DNA of 64,000 nucleotides from Lujinxingia litoralis (lineage in GTDB: Bacteria > Myxococcota_A > Bradymonadia > Bradymonadales > Bradymonadaceae): assembly GCF_003260125.1 (NCBI RefSeq), contig NZ_QHKO01000001.1, forward strand, positions 576,914 through 640,913, in the 5' to 3' direction. The notes beneath the pieces are model-generated. The model saw only the letters and a program-made list of their open reading frames with translations. It had not been told where the DNA came from and ran no database searches. The position numbers and the translations under genes were made by a program. Below are positions 16,501 to 23,353 of the stretch, piece by piece; positions within the stretch are counted from its first letter, which is position 1; each line of letters opens with the position of its first letter.

Positions 16501-17883
16501 GGAGGTGGCGATTCCCAGACAAACATGCAGCGGCACATCCAGGCTGAAGTTCATGCCCACCACCGCCTCATGCAGGTCATGAGCCACCCGGGCCGCACGA
16601 ACCGCGTCGTTATCGCTGGAGACCGGCACCCCGAGCACAATGACAAAGCCCCGCGCATCGACCCGGTGGAGAGCGCCCTCATTCTTAAAGGCGATCGCAT
16701 CGAGAATGCGCGTCATCTCGGCGACCAGATGTTGCCAGCGCTCGGCGCTGAGCTTGCGTTGAAGCTCACCGAGCCCCTCCAGGCGACCGGCGATGGTGAC
16801 GACCTCCTTGCGGCTGCGCGCCAGCGCCGGCGTCGTCTGCAGGTCCCCCGAAGCCTCCCGGGCATGGTGAGACGCCCCGGCCCGAGCCACCCGGGTGCGC
16901 CCTACCACCGTCGACGAAGACTCCTCCAGCCCGACCCGGGGCGCCCGGGCGTCGGCCTCGCGCTCCACAAGCCCGGACGAAACGTCCCGAAGATGCTGCG
17001 CAAGCGTCACCTCATCGTGAATCTCGTCGAGACCGTAGAGCACCCGGGTCATCGCCCGCTGCAACTCACGCGTGCTCTCGGGGCGCTCATCACGGCGCAC
17101 CGAGAGCGTCTTGTACAGCAGGTGCTCCAACTCCGAGGGGAGCGCCGGGGCCAGCAGATGGATATCCGGCACCACGGCGTTTTTCACCAGACTGAGCACA
17201 TCATCGGTACTCTGCGCCCGAAAAAGCGGTCGGCCACAGAAGAGTTCGAACATCACCACGCCCAGACTGAAGACGTCGCTGCGCTGGTCGACCGGCTCAC
17301 CGTGGGCCTGCTCCGGACTCATGTAGCGATATTTCCCGGTGACCAGGCCGGGCCGATCCTCATGCACGCTGGTCGCTCGGGCGATGCCGAAATCAAGGAG
17401 TTTGACCGCCCCTTCTCTCGAGATCAGCACATTCTGGGGACTCACATCCCGGTGCACGATCTCCAGGCTCTGACCAAAGCCGTTGGTGCGCCGATGCGCG
17501 TAATCCAGGGCCCGGGCGATCTCAATGGCCACAAAGAGGGCATCCCCCAGCGGGAGCGCCCGCGTGGCGCGCTGGCCAGCCCGTAGCAGGCGCCCCAGAT
17601 CCACGCCGTCAACGTGCTCCATCGCCAGGTAATAATCCTGGCCTACCTTCCCGAAGTCGTAGATCTGCACCACGTTGGGGTGGTTGAGCCCCATCGCGAT
17701 CTTGGCCTCGGCGATGAACATCTCGACAAAACGCGCGTCGCTGGCGAGCTCGGGCAGAATCTTCTTGATGACCAGCGTCTTCTCGACACCCTCGGCGCCC
17801 ACGCTGCGCGCCAGATAGACCTCGGCCATCCCTCCCACCGCGATCCGGTCGATCAGCTGGTATTTTCCAAACGACTCGCTCAC
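13528..17883 (-). CDS. Ser/Thr protein kinase fused to cyclase-like, AAA ATPase and TPR domains
   Basis: A 1451-residue cytosolic multidomain protein. A Hanks-type kinase (about 7-275) has the glycine loop, VIKK lysine near 40, HRDVSPQN with catalytic Asp146 and DFG at 164-166. Residues about 360-520 resemble a class III nucleotide cyclase but lack the metal-binding aspartates of active cyclases, so this part is probably a non-catalytic regulatory domain. An AAA/STAND ATPase follows, with P-loop GPAGVGKST at 590-598 and Walker B VVVAIDDMHH. The C-terminal 450 or so residues are TPR-like repeats. The architecture resembles myxobacterial kinases that relay signals through protein contacts. GTG start with GAGG upstream; trmL-like gene lies 36 bases upstream. 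Confidence 0.92.
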   Translation of the reverse strand: MSESFGKYQLIDRIAVGGMAEVYLARSVGAEGVEKTLVIKKILPELASDARFVEMFIAEAKIAMGLNHPNVVQIYDFGKVGQDYYLAMEHVDGVDLGRLLRAGQRATRALPLGDALFVAIEIARALDYAHRRTNGFGQSLEIVHRDVSPQNVLISREGAVKLLDFGIARATSVHEDRPGLVTGKYRYMSPEQAHGEPVDQRSDVFSLGVVMFELFCGRPLFRAQSTDDVLSLVKNAVVPDIHLLAPALPSELEHLLYKTLSVRRDERPESTRELQRAMTRVLYGLDEIHDEVTLAQHLRDVSSGLVEREADARAPRVGLEESSSTVVGRTRVARAGASHHAREASGDLQTTPALARSRKEVVTIAGRLEGLGELQRKLSAERWQHLVAEMTRILDAIAFKNEGALHRVDARGFVIVLGVPVSSDNDAVRAARVAHDLHEAVVGMNFSLDVPLHVCLGIATSEVVIEHHTGGLHRGYRWHFLERGAAPAEALAKMALARETVIGSQVHQRVRREFHCEAIRPVVGGDYSPESSEGAKAFRLKGPKSARDRIRELRRAASTFYGRDVERRVLRQAYRRVAMDRVAGAVILMGPAGVGKSTLMEDFLSGLAATGQVRVLRAVASPDVRDLPLGSAAAFFAEALQLGPRHDLRQLATRLEQVIATMFADEEPEERELIFDSMAAIFGVPVADRAFVRLEREERERRTFLSLGKVVTAFASAGPVVVAIDDMHHVDPVMLEFTARYFASEQSVPVLMVGTARDAGPHTEVRAWKHLLESRFVARESVGELRGGQAERLVRDLLRLEPGEGDELVARVLHQTGGNPLYIHEVVEALGERKVELPASLGGDEDWLPASVEGIIAANLDRLELEARAVLLRLALLGTSFSAARAQSLLGQPCEGALDALVEAGFLRRLGPGTEGRFGFCNALTREVAARCLLPEEAAELHAKIAADLIAHRGQGAAHSCARIARHLEAAGDLERARSYYVSAAREAARLVGAEVCVRLCDRVLELAPVPDEERLSVLLLKEEASQELGDEQGARSALAGLRRFIEECPDCEFRVDVWLRHARYDFQQGDFRSAREHLERAENDAVDLEDAISLAQVARLRAVIELSEGRREGALAVVEKGLLTLDQAPTTGASGRRAGETAVQLHNVRGVVLRQTGRHREALIAYERALSRARQLELPRQERQILMNSGLALAYVGRFTEALERYEHALVMCRRLGHRRDEALLLVNIGHVSYLLGQTPRAIAEIQRALHLARRTSTTATEADGQVSLGLCFLELGRLQEAEQALHEGLRLADSIPHAYLAVCATLALAQVKLAGEEAADAAIALVQAEDARERSEQADMRWGRAFALSLMARAYLAMGAPLEALARSRQALALLDAIEIYGEDEVNVYHARIVAACGDQAPESEGREALQRARAVLDERAAGIADPALREAYLARPLSQMILLASTEG

Positions 17884-17919
17884 GTCGCCTCATCTACGTC
17901 CGATTCCGCCGCGAACGCT

Positions 17920-18450
17920 TCACCCCTGCAGGGGGTCCCAGTCCAGTTGACGCATTGCGTCATAAAGCACAATCGCGCAGGCGTTCGACAGGTTCAAGCT
18001 TCGAACCTTATCCGTGGTCGGGATACGGAAGCATCGGTCCTCGTAGCGCTCTCGAACATCCGGCGGCAAACCCTTGGTTTCCTTGCCGAAAACCAACACA
18101 CTCCCGGGCGTCCAGTTGGCCTGGTCATAGGCACGTGTGGTCTTCTTGGTAAAAAAGTGCAGGCGCTCGCGCGGGAAGATCGCCTCGATCGCCTCAAAAT
18201 TCTCGTGAAGCGAGATTCGCACGTGCGGCCAGTAATCGAGCCCGGCCCGCTTCAGGTAACGATCGTCGAGATCAAACCCCAGGGGCTTCACCAGGTGCAA
18301 CCACACATTGGTCCCGGCACACAGCCGGCCAATGTTCCCGGTATTCCCCGGAATCTCCGGCTCGTGAAGCACGATATGCAGACGCCGATCGTCCGGGCCA
18401 CCGAACTCCGCAAGCGGCTCTAAGATATTAAACTTATAGGGATTTTCCAA
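17920..18450 (-). CDS. trmL: tRNA (cytidine/uridine-2'-O)-methyltransferase, TrmL-like
   Basis: A 176-residue SPOUT-fold methyltransferase that would methylate the wobble ribose of certain tRNAs using S-adenosylmethionine. Signatures are LHEPEIPGNTGNIGRLC, VLVFGKETKGLPP and IPTTDKVRSLNLSNAC, the last two forming the trefoil-knot SAM site. The TTG at 18450 has GAGG six bases upstream; GTGs at 18471 and 18468 are alternatives, and the longer upstream frame overlaps the next gene and is not family-like. It lies just upstream of the large kinase gene and may share its transcript, though no functional link is obvious. Confidence 0.85.
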   Translation of the reverse strand: MENPYKFNILEPLAEFGGPDDRRLHIVLHEPEIPGNTGNIGRLCAGTNVWLHLVKPLGFDLDDRYLKRAGLDYWPHVRISLHENFEAIEAIFPRERLHFFTKKTTRAYDQANWTPGSVLVFGKETKGLPPDVRERYEDRCFRIPTTDKVRSLNLSNACAIVLYDAMRQLDWDPLQG

Positions 18451-18560
18451 AACAGACCTCGTGGCCACCACATCTCGGATGGCAAGTTTAGCCCCCCCCG
18501 CGCAGATGTTGCGCAACGTAACACAACTGGCGTAACAGCCCAACCGTCGCCGACGCCTCT

Positions 18561-19358
18561 TCAGCCTTCGCGTGCGCTCCGGCGCTGACGGGCCGCGTCC
18601 AGGAAGTCCTCCCGCAGAGGACCGGTCGCCAACAAGTCGCTCTGAGAACGCTCTTGAAACTCCGGGTGCCATTGTACCCCGACCACCCAGCGGGAGGGAT
18701 CTTGGTAGCTCACGCCTTCGATAATGCCATCCTCCGGACAACGCGCGCTCACCCGAAGCGCAGGCGCAAGCTCTTGAATCGCCTGATGGTGCACGCTGTT
18801 GATCAGCGCCTCCTGGCGGCCGTAGAGGCGGTGCAACCAGCCTCCCTCTTCAAGGCGCACCGGGTGAATCAGACGGTGATAACGCTCGGCGCTGCGATGT
18901 TCCCGGGCGCCCTCCACCTGGGTAGCAATGTCCTGAAAAAGCGTCCCTCCCAGCGCCACGTTGAGCATCTGGTGGCCCCGACAGATCCCGAGCAGCGGTC
19001 GATCATGCTCGATGGCCGCTTCGATCAACGCGCGCTCAACCCGGTCCCGGGCGCGGTCGCCGGACCACTCCGGGCGCAGCGCGTTCTGACCATAGCTTCC
19101 CGGCCAGACATCGGCTCCGCCGGCGATGATCAGCGCATCGAATGACCTGACCATCTGCGCGGCGCTCACCGCCACCTTGCGACCCGGCCGAGCCGCCGGT
19201 AGCATCACCGGAATCGCTCCAGCGTCCAGCAACCACTCGCCCATCGACTGCTCCATGTAGAGCAGCGTGCGACCGTTGTAGACCGTGCGCGCCGGGTCCG
19301 CGTGCAGCCAGTTGGCACTCACGCCAACCAGCAGCGCTTTTTCTGAGGGGTGACTCAT
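18561..19358 (-). CDS. Class I glutamine amidotransferase-like hydrolase (PuuD/peptidase C26 type)
   Basis: A 265-residue protein of the gamma-glutamyl-GABA hydrolase family. The nucleophile elbow is GICRGHQMLNVALGG, and the His-Glu pair is in VGVQWHPEFQ. IIAGGADVWP is typical of the N-terminal half. The family removes gamma-linked glutamate from substrates such as gamma-glutamyl-GABA or other gamma-glutamyl amides. There are no polyamine or GABA genes nearby, so the real substrate is open. The ATG at 19358 is chosen over the upstream frame because AGGAG stands seven bases before it. Confidence 0.87.
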   Translation of the reverse strand: MSHPSEKALLVGVSANWLHADPARTVYNGRTLLYMEQSMGEWLLDAGAIPVMLPAARPGRKVAVSAAQMVRSFDALIIAGGADVWPGSYGQNALRPEWSGDRARDRVERALIEAAIEHDRPLLGICRGHQMLNVALGGTLFQDIATQVEGAREHRSAERYHRLIHPVRLEEGGWLHRLYGRQEALINSVHHQAIQELAPALRVSARCPEDGIIEGVSYQDPSRWVVGVQWHPEFQERSQSDLLATGPLREDFLDAARQRRSAREG

Positions 19359-19672
19359 AAACGACTCCTGAAATTGACCTTTCTCCGGGGGCACCGCCCC
19401 GGCCCCATCGGCGCCCGGCCCCCGGAGACATACCTAGTTCACCGACGAGCCGTCTCCGAAACAACAGCGGCCGCAGCGACAATCCGCCGGTCGTCACCGC
19501 GGAGGTCACCGCCCAAAAAAAACACACCTATCCTCTCGTTTTCATTGACTCATCGCCGCTACGTGCATAATTTTCGCCCTCCCGTTTTTTTTCCAAATTT
19601 TTCCAACCCTACGAGGCCCATCCCGCTTGACCCCTTCATCCTCCCGGCTCCCCCTTTTCTGCCGAGTTCATC
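19359..19672. other. Intergenic region between divergent genes, AT-richer centre
   Basis: This 314-base gap separates the amidotransferase-like gene (minus) from the 2OG-Fe oxygenase gene (plus). The part 19515-19610 is clearly poorer in GC than its surroundings and contains the promoter-like elements listed separately. No further gene or repeat was seen in it. Confidence 0.7.
19545..19573 (+). promoter_or_regulatory. Candidate sigma-70 promoter for the 2OG-Fe oxygenase gene
   Basis: TTGACT at 19545-19550 is followed after 17 bases by TAATTT (19568-19573); the overlapping CATAAT at 19566-19571 is closer to consensus but gives only a 15-base spacer. The elements lie about 100 bases before the oxygenase start, in the AT-rich part of the gap. 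No transcript evidence is available. Confidence 0.45.
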
Positions 19673-20320
19673 ATGCGAAGCGCTGCTCACCTGCCCCTGC
19701 CGCCGACCTCCATTGACGGTGTCGAAGACGCCATCATCGAGCGCGGGTACGCCTGCGTGCCCAACTTTCTGCCGCCCCCGGCGGTCGAGGCCCTGGCCAG
19801 TGAAGCTCGTCACATGTGGGAGGATGGAGCGTTTGAATTCGCGCGTATCGGCAGCGGTGCCAACCGTCAGCGCTGCCCCCAGGTGCGCAGCGATCGCATT
19901 CTCTGGCTCGACACCGACGCGCTCAGCACGGCTCAGCATCGCTACTGGCGGGCTCTCGACGAACTCCGCGGGCGTATCAATCGCGCCACCATGATGGGGC
20001 TGGTCGACTGGGAGGGACATCTGGCGCTCTACCCGCCCGGCACCTTCTATCGCCGCCATATCGACGTCTTCGCCAATGCCGCCGAACGCCAGCTCACCAC
20101 AATTCTCTACCTCAATCCCGACTGGCAAAGCGGCGATGGCGGTGAACTGCGCCTCTATCTTGACGGCTCCAACAGGGAGCCCTACATCGACCTGGAGCCC
20201 CGCGGTGGCACGCTGGTCACCTTCTTAAGCTCGCGCTTCTACCACGAGGTTTTGCCCGCGCACACCGAGCGCCTGAGCATCACCGGCTGGTTCCGAGTGC
20301 GTTCCACTCGCCACTTTTAG
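19673..20320 (+). CDS. 2-oxoglutarate/Fe(II)-dependent oxygenase, prolyl-4-hydroxylase type
   Basis: A 215-residue double-stranded beta-helix dioxygenase. The iron ligands are visible as RRHIDVF (HxD) and RFYHEVLP (distal His). The arginine in ERLSITGWFR would bind the 2-oxoglutarate carboxylate. LTTILYLNPDWQSGDGGEL is typical of the P4H-like subfamily, which hydroxylates proline or other side chains in proteins. It is cytosolic, with no signal peptide. It stands alone in a short transcript before yebC. The protein target is unknown; ribosomal or translation-factor residues are known targets of relatives. Confidence 0.88.
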   Translation: MRSAAHLPLPPTSIDGVEDAIIERGYACVPNFLPPPAVEALASEARHMWEDGAFEFARIGSGANRQRCPQVRSDRILWLDTDALSTAQHRYWRALDELRGRINRATMMGLVDWEGHLALYPPGTFYRRHIDVFANAAERQLTTILYLNPDWQSGDGGELRLYLDGSNREPYIDLEPRGGTLVTFLSSRFYHEVLPAHTERLSITGWFRVRSTRHF

Positions 20321-20328
20321 CGCCCCGG

Positions 20329-20366
20329 GGGGCGGTGCTATAGTCCCGCCGCTTCGGCACCGCCCC
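20329..20366 (+). promoter_or_regulatory. Hairpin with extended -10-like element before yebC
   Basis: GGGGCGGTGC (20329-20338) is exactly complementary to GCACCGCCCC (20357-20366), giving a 10-bp stem with an 18-base loop. TGCTATAGT (20336-20344), which looks like an extended -10 promoter element, overlaps the stem edge and loop. There is no U-tract after the stem, so it is a poor terminator; it may be an mRNA hairpin or part of the yebC promoter. Confidence 0.4.
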
Positions 20367-20395
20367 CAGAACTCCATAGCATTCAAGGAGCATCC

Positions 20396-21157
20396 ATGGC
20401 TGGACATAGTAAATGGGCCAACATCAAGCACAAAAAGGCCGCCCAGGACAGCAAACGCGGCAAGGTCTTCAGCAGACTGAGCAAAAAAATCTCGTCGGCC
20501 GCACGTCGCGGGGGTGGCGATGAGGACACCAACCACGAGCTTCGCCTGTGGGTCCAGAAGGCCAAAGCGGCCAACATGCCCAATGACAACATCGAGCGCG
20601 CCATCCTCAAAGCAACCGGCCAGCTCGAAGGCGTGACCTACACCGACTTCACCTACGAGGGCTACGGCCCCGGTGGCGTGGCCTTCATGCTCGAAGGCTC
20701 CACCGACAACAAAAACCGCACCGTCGCCAACATCCGCCATTTCTTCAGCAAAATGGGCGGTAACCTCGGCGAAAACGGGTGTGTGGCCTGGATGTTCCAC
20801 GACACGGGCGTCATCACCCTGGAGCAGGATCAGGTGGAGAACACCGACAGCCTCATGGAGGTCGCGCTGGAAAACGGTGCCGAAGACTTCGAGGTCGAAG
20901 ACGGTGTGATCACGATCACCAGCGGCCCCGAGGAGTTCATGCCCCTGCGCGACGCCCTCAACGCCGCGGGCTACACCGAGTTCATCAGCGACGAAATCAC
21001 CAAGGTCGCCGAAACCGACCTCTCACCGGACCTCGCCACCGCACGCAGCAACATGAAGCTCATCGACCTGCTGGAAGAGGACGATGACGTGGAGAACGTT
21101 TACCACAACCTCGAGCTCTCCGATGAGGTTGCCGAGGCGCTCGGAGCCGAGAGCTAA
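20396..21157 (+). CDS. yebC: YebC/PmpR-family protein
   Basis: A 253-residue member of the YebC (TACO1-like) family, easily recognised from MAGHSKWANIKHKKAAQD at the start and the conserved glycine-rich FTYEGYGPGGVAFM in the middle. Members were first described as transcription regulators (PmpR). Later work ties the family to translation of difficult motifs on the ribosome. Length and termini are normal. AAGGAG lies just before the ATG, and a clear terminator follows at 21217-21246. It is not next to ruvC here, as it often is in other bacteria. Confidence 0.96.
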   Translation: MAGHSKWANIKHKKAAQDSKRGKVFSRLSKKISSAARRGGGDEDTNHELRLWVQKAKAANMPNDNIERAILKATGQLEGVTYTDFTYEGYGPGGVAFMLEGSTDNKNRTVANIRHFFSKMGGNLGENGCVAWMFHDTGVITLEQDQVENTDSLMEVALENGAEDFEVEDGVITITSGPEEFMPLRDALNAAGYTEFISDEITKVAETDLSPDLATARSNMKLIDLLEEDDDVENVYHNLELSDEVAEALGAES

Positions 21158-21216
21158 GCTCCCTCGCCAGCACGCCGCCCCGTGGCGGCTCGAACGTTGG
21201 AGTCCCACCGGCCACC

Positions 21217-21246
21217 GCCCTCCCCTCTTTGGGGGAGGGCCTTTTT
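21217..21246 (+). terminator. Intrinsic terminator after yebC
   Basis: GCCCTCCCC at 21217-21225 pairs with GGGGAGGGC at 21232-21240, followed by CTTTTTC. It lies 60 bases after the yebC stop codon. Confidence 0.85.
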
Positions 21247-21389
21247 CTTGGGCCGCCGCGTTGCCCATTCCCGCCCGCGCAGGCTAGCCTTAGCCCGCTC
21301 TGCCGACTCAACTTCCCTGACGTATGTTCCTCTCTTGAGTTCGGCCCTACCTTCTACATGACATTTTCTCGACCAAGGGAGCTCTCCTG

Positions 21390-22346
21390 ATGCGCGTACT
21401 ACTGGTTGGAGCGGGTTCGGTTGGACAACTCTACGGCGCCCACCTGGCGCGCTCGGGCACCGAGGTGCACGTGCTGGTACGCCCGCGCTACGCCGAGGAG
21501 GCCCGCGGCGGCTTTCGAGTCTACGAACGCCGCCGCGGCTTAGAGCACGGCGAGTTGTTTACGCCCGACGGGGTCTGGACCGAAGCCTCCGACGTGCCCG
21601 CCGGACACTTCGACGCGGCCATCCTCTGCATCCCCTCCACCGGACTCAACGGCCCCTGGCTTCCGACTCTCTGCGAGCACCTGGGCTCAGCCACGTTGGT
21701 GACGCTCACGCCCGGGCTCGACGATTTTCAAAAAATCGCCGCGTACCTGCCCGAGGAGCAGATCGTGCGCGGGTTGATCACCTCGGTCAGCTACCCGGCC
21801 CCGATGCCCGGAGAATCCGCCTCCGAACCGGGAACCGCCTACTGGATTCCACCGCTGACCCCGGCACTTTTCGAGGGCTCTAAAGAGCGCACCGAGCCCA
21901 TCCTCCAGGCGCTGCGCCAGGGGCAGATGCCCGCCCGTCGGGTCAGCGGCCTGGCTGCGCAGGCCGCCTTCGGCAGCGGTGTACTCATGCCCGTGGTCGC
22001 CCACCTGGAAACCGTCGACTGGGAGATGGCTCGTCTCCGCGCCGAAAAGCTCCCCGAACTCGCGCGCACCATCGAGCAGGTCCGCGGGGTCCTGGAGCAG
22101 ACCCTGAACACCCGCGCTCCCCTTACTCTGAGGATGATCGGGCCACGCTCCCTGGGGCTTATCTCACGCTTTGCCCCGCGGATGACGCCCTTTGATCTCG
22201 AGATGTACCTCAAGGTGCACTTCACCAAAGTCGGCGCGCAGACCCGCATGTTCCTCGAAGACTACGTCAGCAAAGGCGACGCCCTGAACCTCCCGACCGA
22301 CGCCATCGCCGAGCTCCGGGCGGCGCTCGGCGACGGCGAATCCTAA
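21390..22346 (+). CDS. Ketopantoate reductase-like NAD(P)-dependent dehydrogenase
   Basis: A 318-residue protein with an N-terminal Rossmann dinucleotide motif, VGAGSVGQLYGAHLARSG, and the two-domain layout of the ApbA/PanE family. True PanE reduces ketopantoate to pantoate for coenzyme A synthesis. Here the usual catalytic Lys and the second-domain N/E motif are not clearly recognisable, so it may be a family member with another 2-keto acid substrate. GGGAG before the ATG supports the start. It converges on the RluA-type gene with a 30-base gap. Confidence 0.75.
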   Translation: MRVLLVGAGSVGQLYGAHLARSGTEVHVLVRPRYAEEARGGFRVYERRRGLEHGELFTPDGVWTEASDVPAGHFDAAILCIPSTGLNGPWLPTLCEHLGSATLVTLTPGLDDFQKIAAYLPEEQIVRGLITSVSYPAPMPGESASEPGTAYWIPPLTPALFEGSKERTEPILQALRQGQMPARRVSGLAAQAAFGSGVLMPVVAHLETVDWEMARLRAEKLPELARTIEQVRGVLEQTLNTRAPLTLRMIGPRSLGLISRFAPRMTPFDLEMYLKVHFTKVGAQTRMFLEDYVSKGDALNLPTDAIAELRAALGDGES

Positions 22347-22376
22347 AGCTCCGGAGTCCCCCCCGGGCGCGCCCGC

Positions 22377-23339
22377 TTACCCCTGCTCCTCGGTGAACGC
22401 GCGGCGCGCCTGGTCGAAGTCGGCTGGCCAGTCGCAGCGCACCTCCACCAGATCACCGGAGTGCGGATGCGGAAGCTCCAGACGCTCGGCATGCAGCATC
22501 ACCCGCGTAAAACGCTCTCCTCCCACTCGCCGCACGCCGCCGTAGTCCTTATCCCCCACAATCGGCAGGCCTCCCTCGGCCAGATGCGCGCGAATCTGGT
22601 GCATCCGCCCGGTGACCGGACGCGCTTCGATCAGATGGAGCGATCCCCAGCGCTCCCGCACCACAAAGCTGGTATGCGCGAAGTCGCCCCCGGCGCGAAC
22701 CTCTCCCTGGCGGCGATCCCCGACCTTGCCCAGGTGATTCTTGACCTCCCAGCTCTCGCCGACCTCCCGCTCCAGCTCCGGACGCAGCGCCCGGGCAATG
22801 GCCACGTAGGTCTTCTGAGCCAGGTGCTCCCGAAACGCCCGCGCCATCCCCTTGTTGGAACGCCGGGCCGTGACCAACGCCAGCACCCCGGAGGTTCCCA
22901 CATCCAGACGGTGATGAATCGCCACGTATGGCTTCTTCTTGCCCTTCGCCAGCAGATAGCGCCGCGCCACCTCCACCGCGTGGTCGCGGCCCGGATCGCG
23001 GGTCCCCTGGCTGGGGAGCCCGGCCGGCTTGGCGATGACCAGCAGATCACCGTCCTCCAGGAGCACGCTCGCCGGGCTCAACTCAAAACGCCCGTCCTCC
23101 GAACTCGTCGTCGCCTCGCCATCATCGATCTGCACCGCCAACCGGTCTCCCGGGGCCAGCTCACAGGATGCGATACGCTCAAGCGCTCCGTTGCGCTGAA
23201 CCTTGCCGGCATCCAGAAGTGCCTTGGCGCGCTTGCGCGAGAACCCACCCGGGTGCTGCGCGTCGAGGAGTCGGGTAAGCGCCTTATCGAGACGCTCCCC
23301 TGCCCAGTCGTCGGTGATCGTAAAGAGGTAATGTGCCAT
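22377..23339 (-). CDS. RluA-family pseudouridine synthase
   Basis: A 320-residue RNA pseudouridine synthase. It starts with an S4-like RNA-binding part (SRKRAKALLDAGKVQRNG), then IAKPAGLPSQG and the catalytic motif HHRLDVGTSGVLAL, with the Asp nucleophile, and GRMHQIRAHLA. This is the second RluA-type enzyme in the window and differs from the RluD-like one by HRLD in place of HRID. Which rRNA or tRNA uridine it modifies cannot be told. The ATG at 23339 with GAGG upstream is preferred over the longer frame. The gene follows the repeat lipoprotein gene by 14 bases, so they are probably co-transcribed. Confidence 0.86.
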   Translation of the reverse strand: MAHYLFTITDDWAGERLDKALTRLLDAQHPGGFSRKRAKALLDAGKVQRNGALERIASCELAPGDRLAVQIDDGEATTSSEDGRFELSPASVLLEDGDLLVIAKPAGLPSQGTRDPGRDHAVEVARRYLLAKGKKKPYVAIHHRLDVGTSGVLALVTARRSNKGMARAFREHLAQKTYVAIARALRPELEREVGESWEVKNHLGKVGDRRQGEVRAGGDFAHTSFVVRERWGSLHLIEARPVTGRMHQIRAHLAEGGLPIVGDKDYGGVRRVGGERFTRVMLHAERLELPHPHSGDLVEVRCDWPADFDQARRAFTEEQG

Positions 23340-23353
23340 CGCTTCGAAGTTCC

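Noticed and set aside
15574..17586. A 670-codon plus-strand frame opposite the kinase
   Set aside because: Antisense of the conserved kinase, cyclase-like and AAA regions; composition rich in His, Arg and Pro without motifs.
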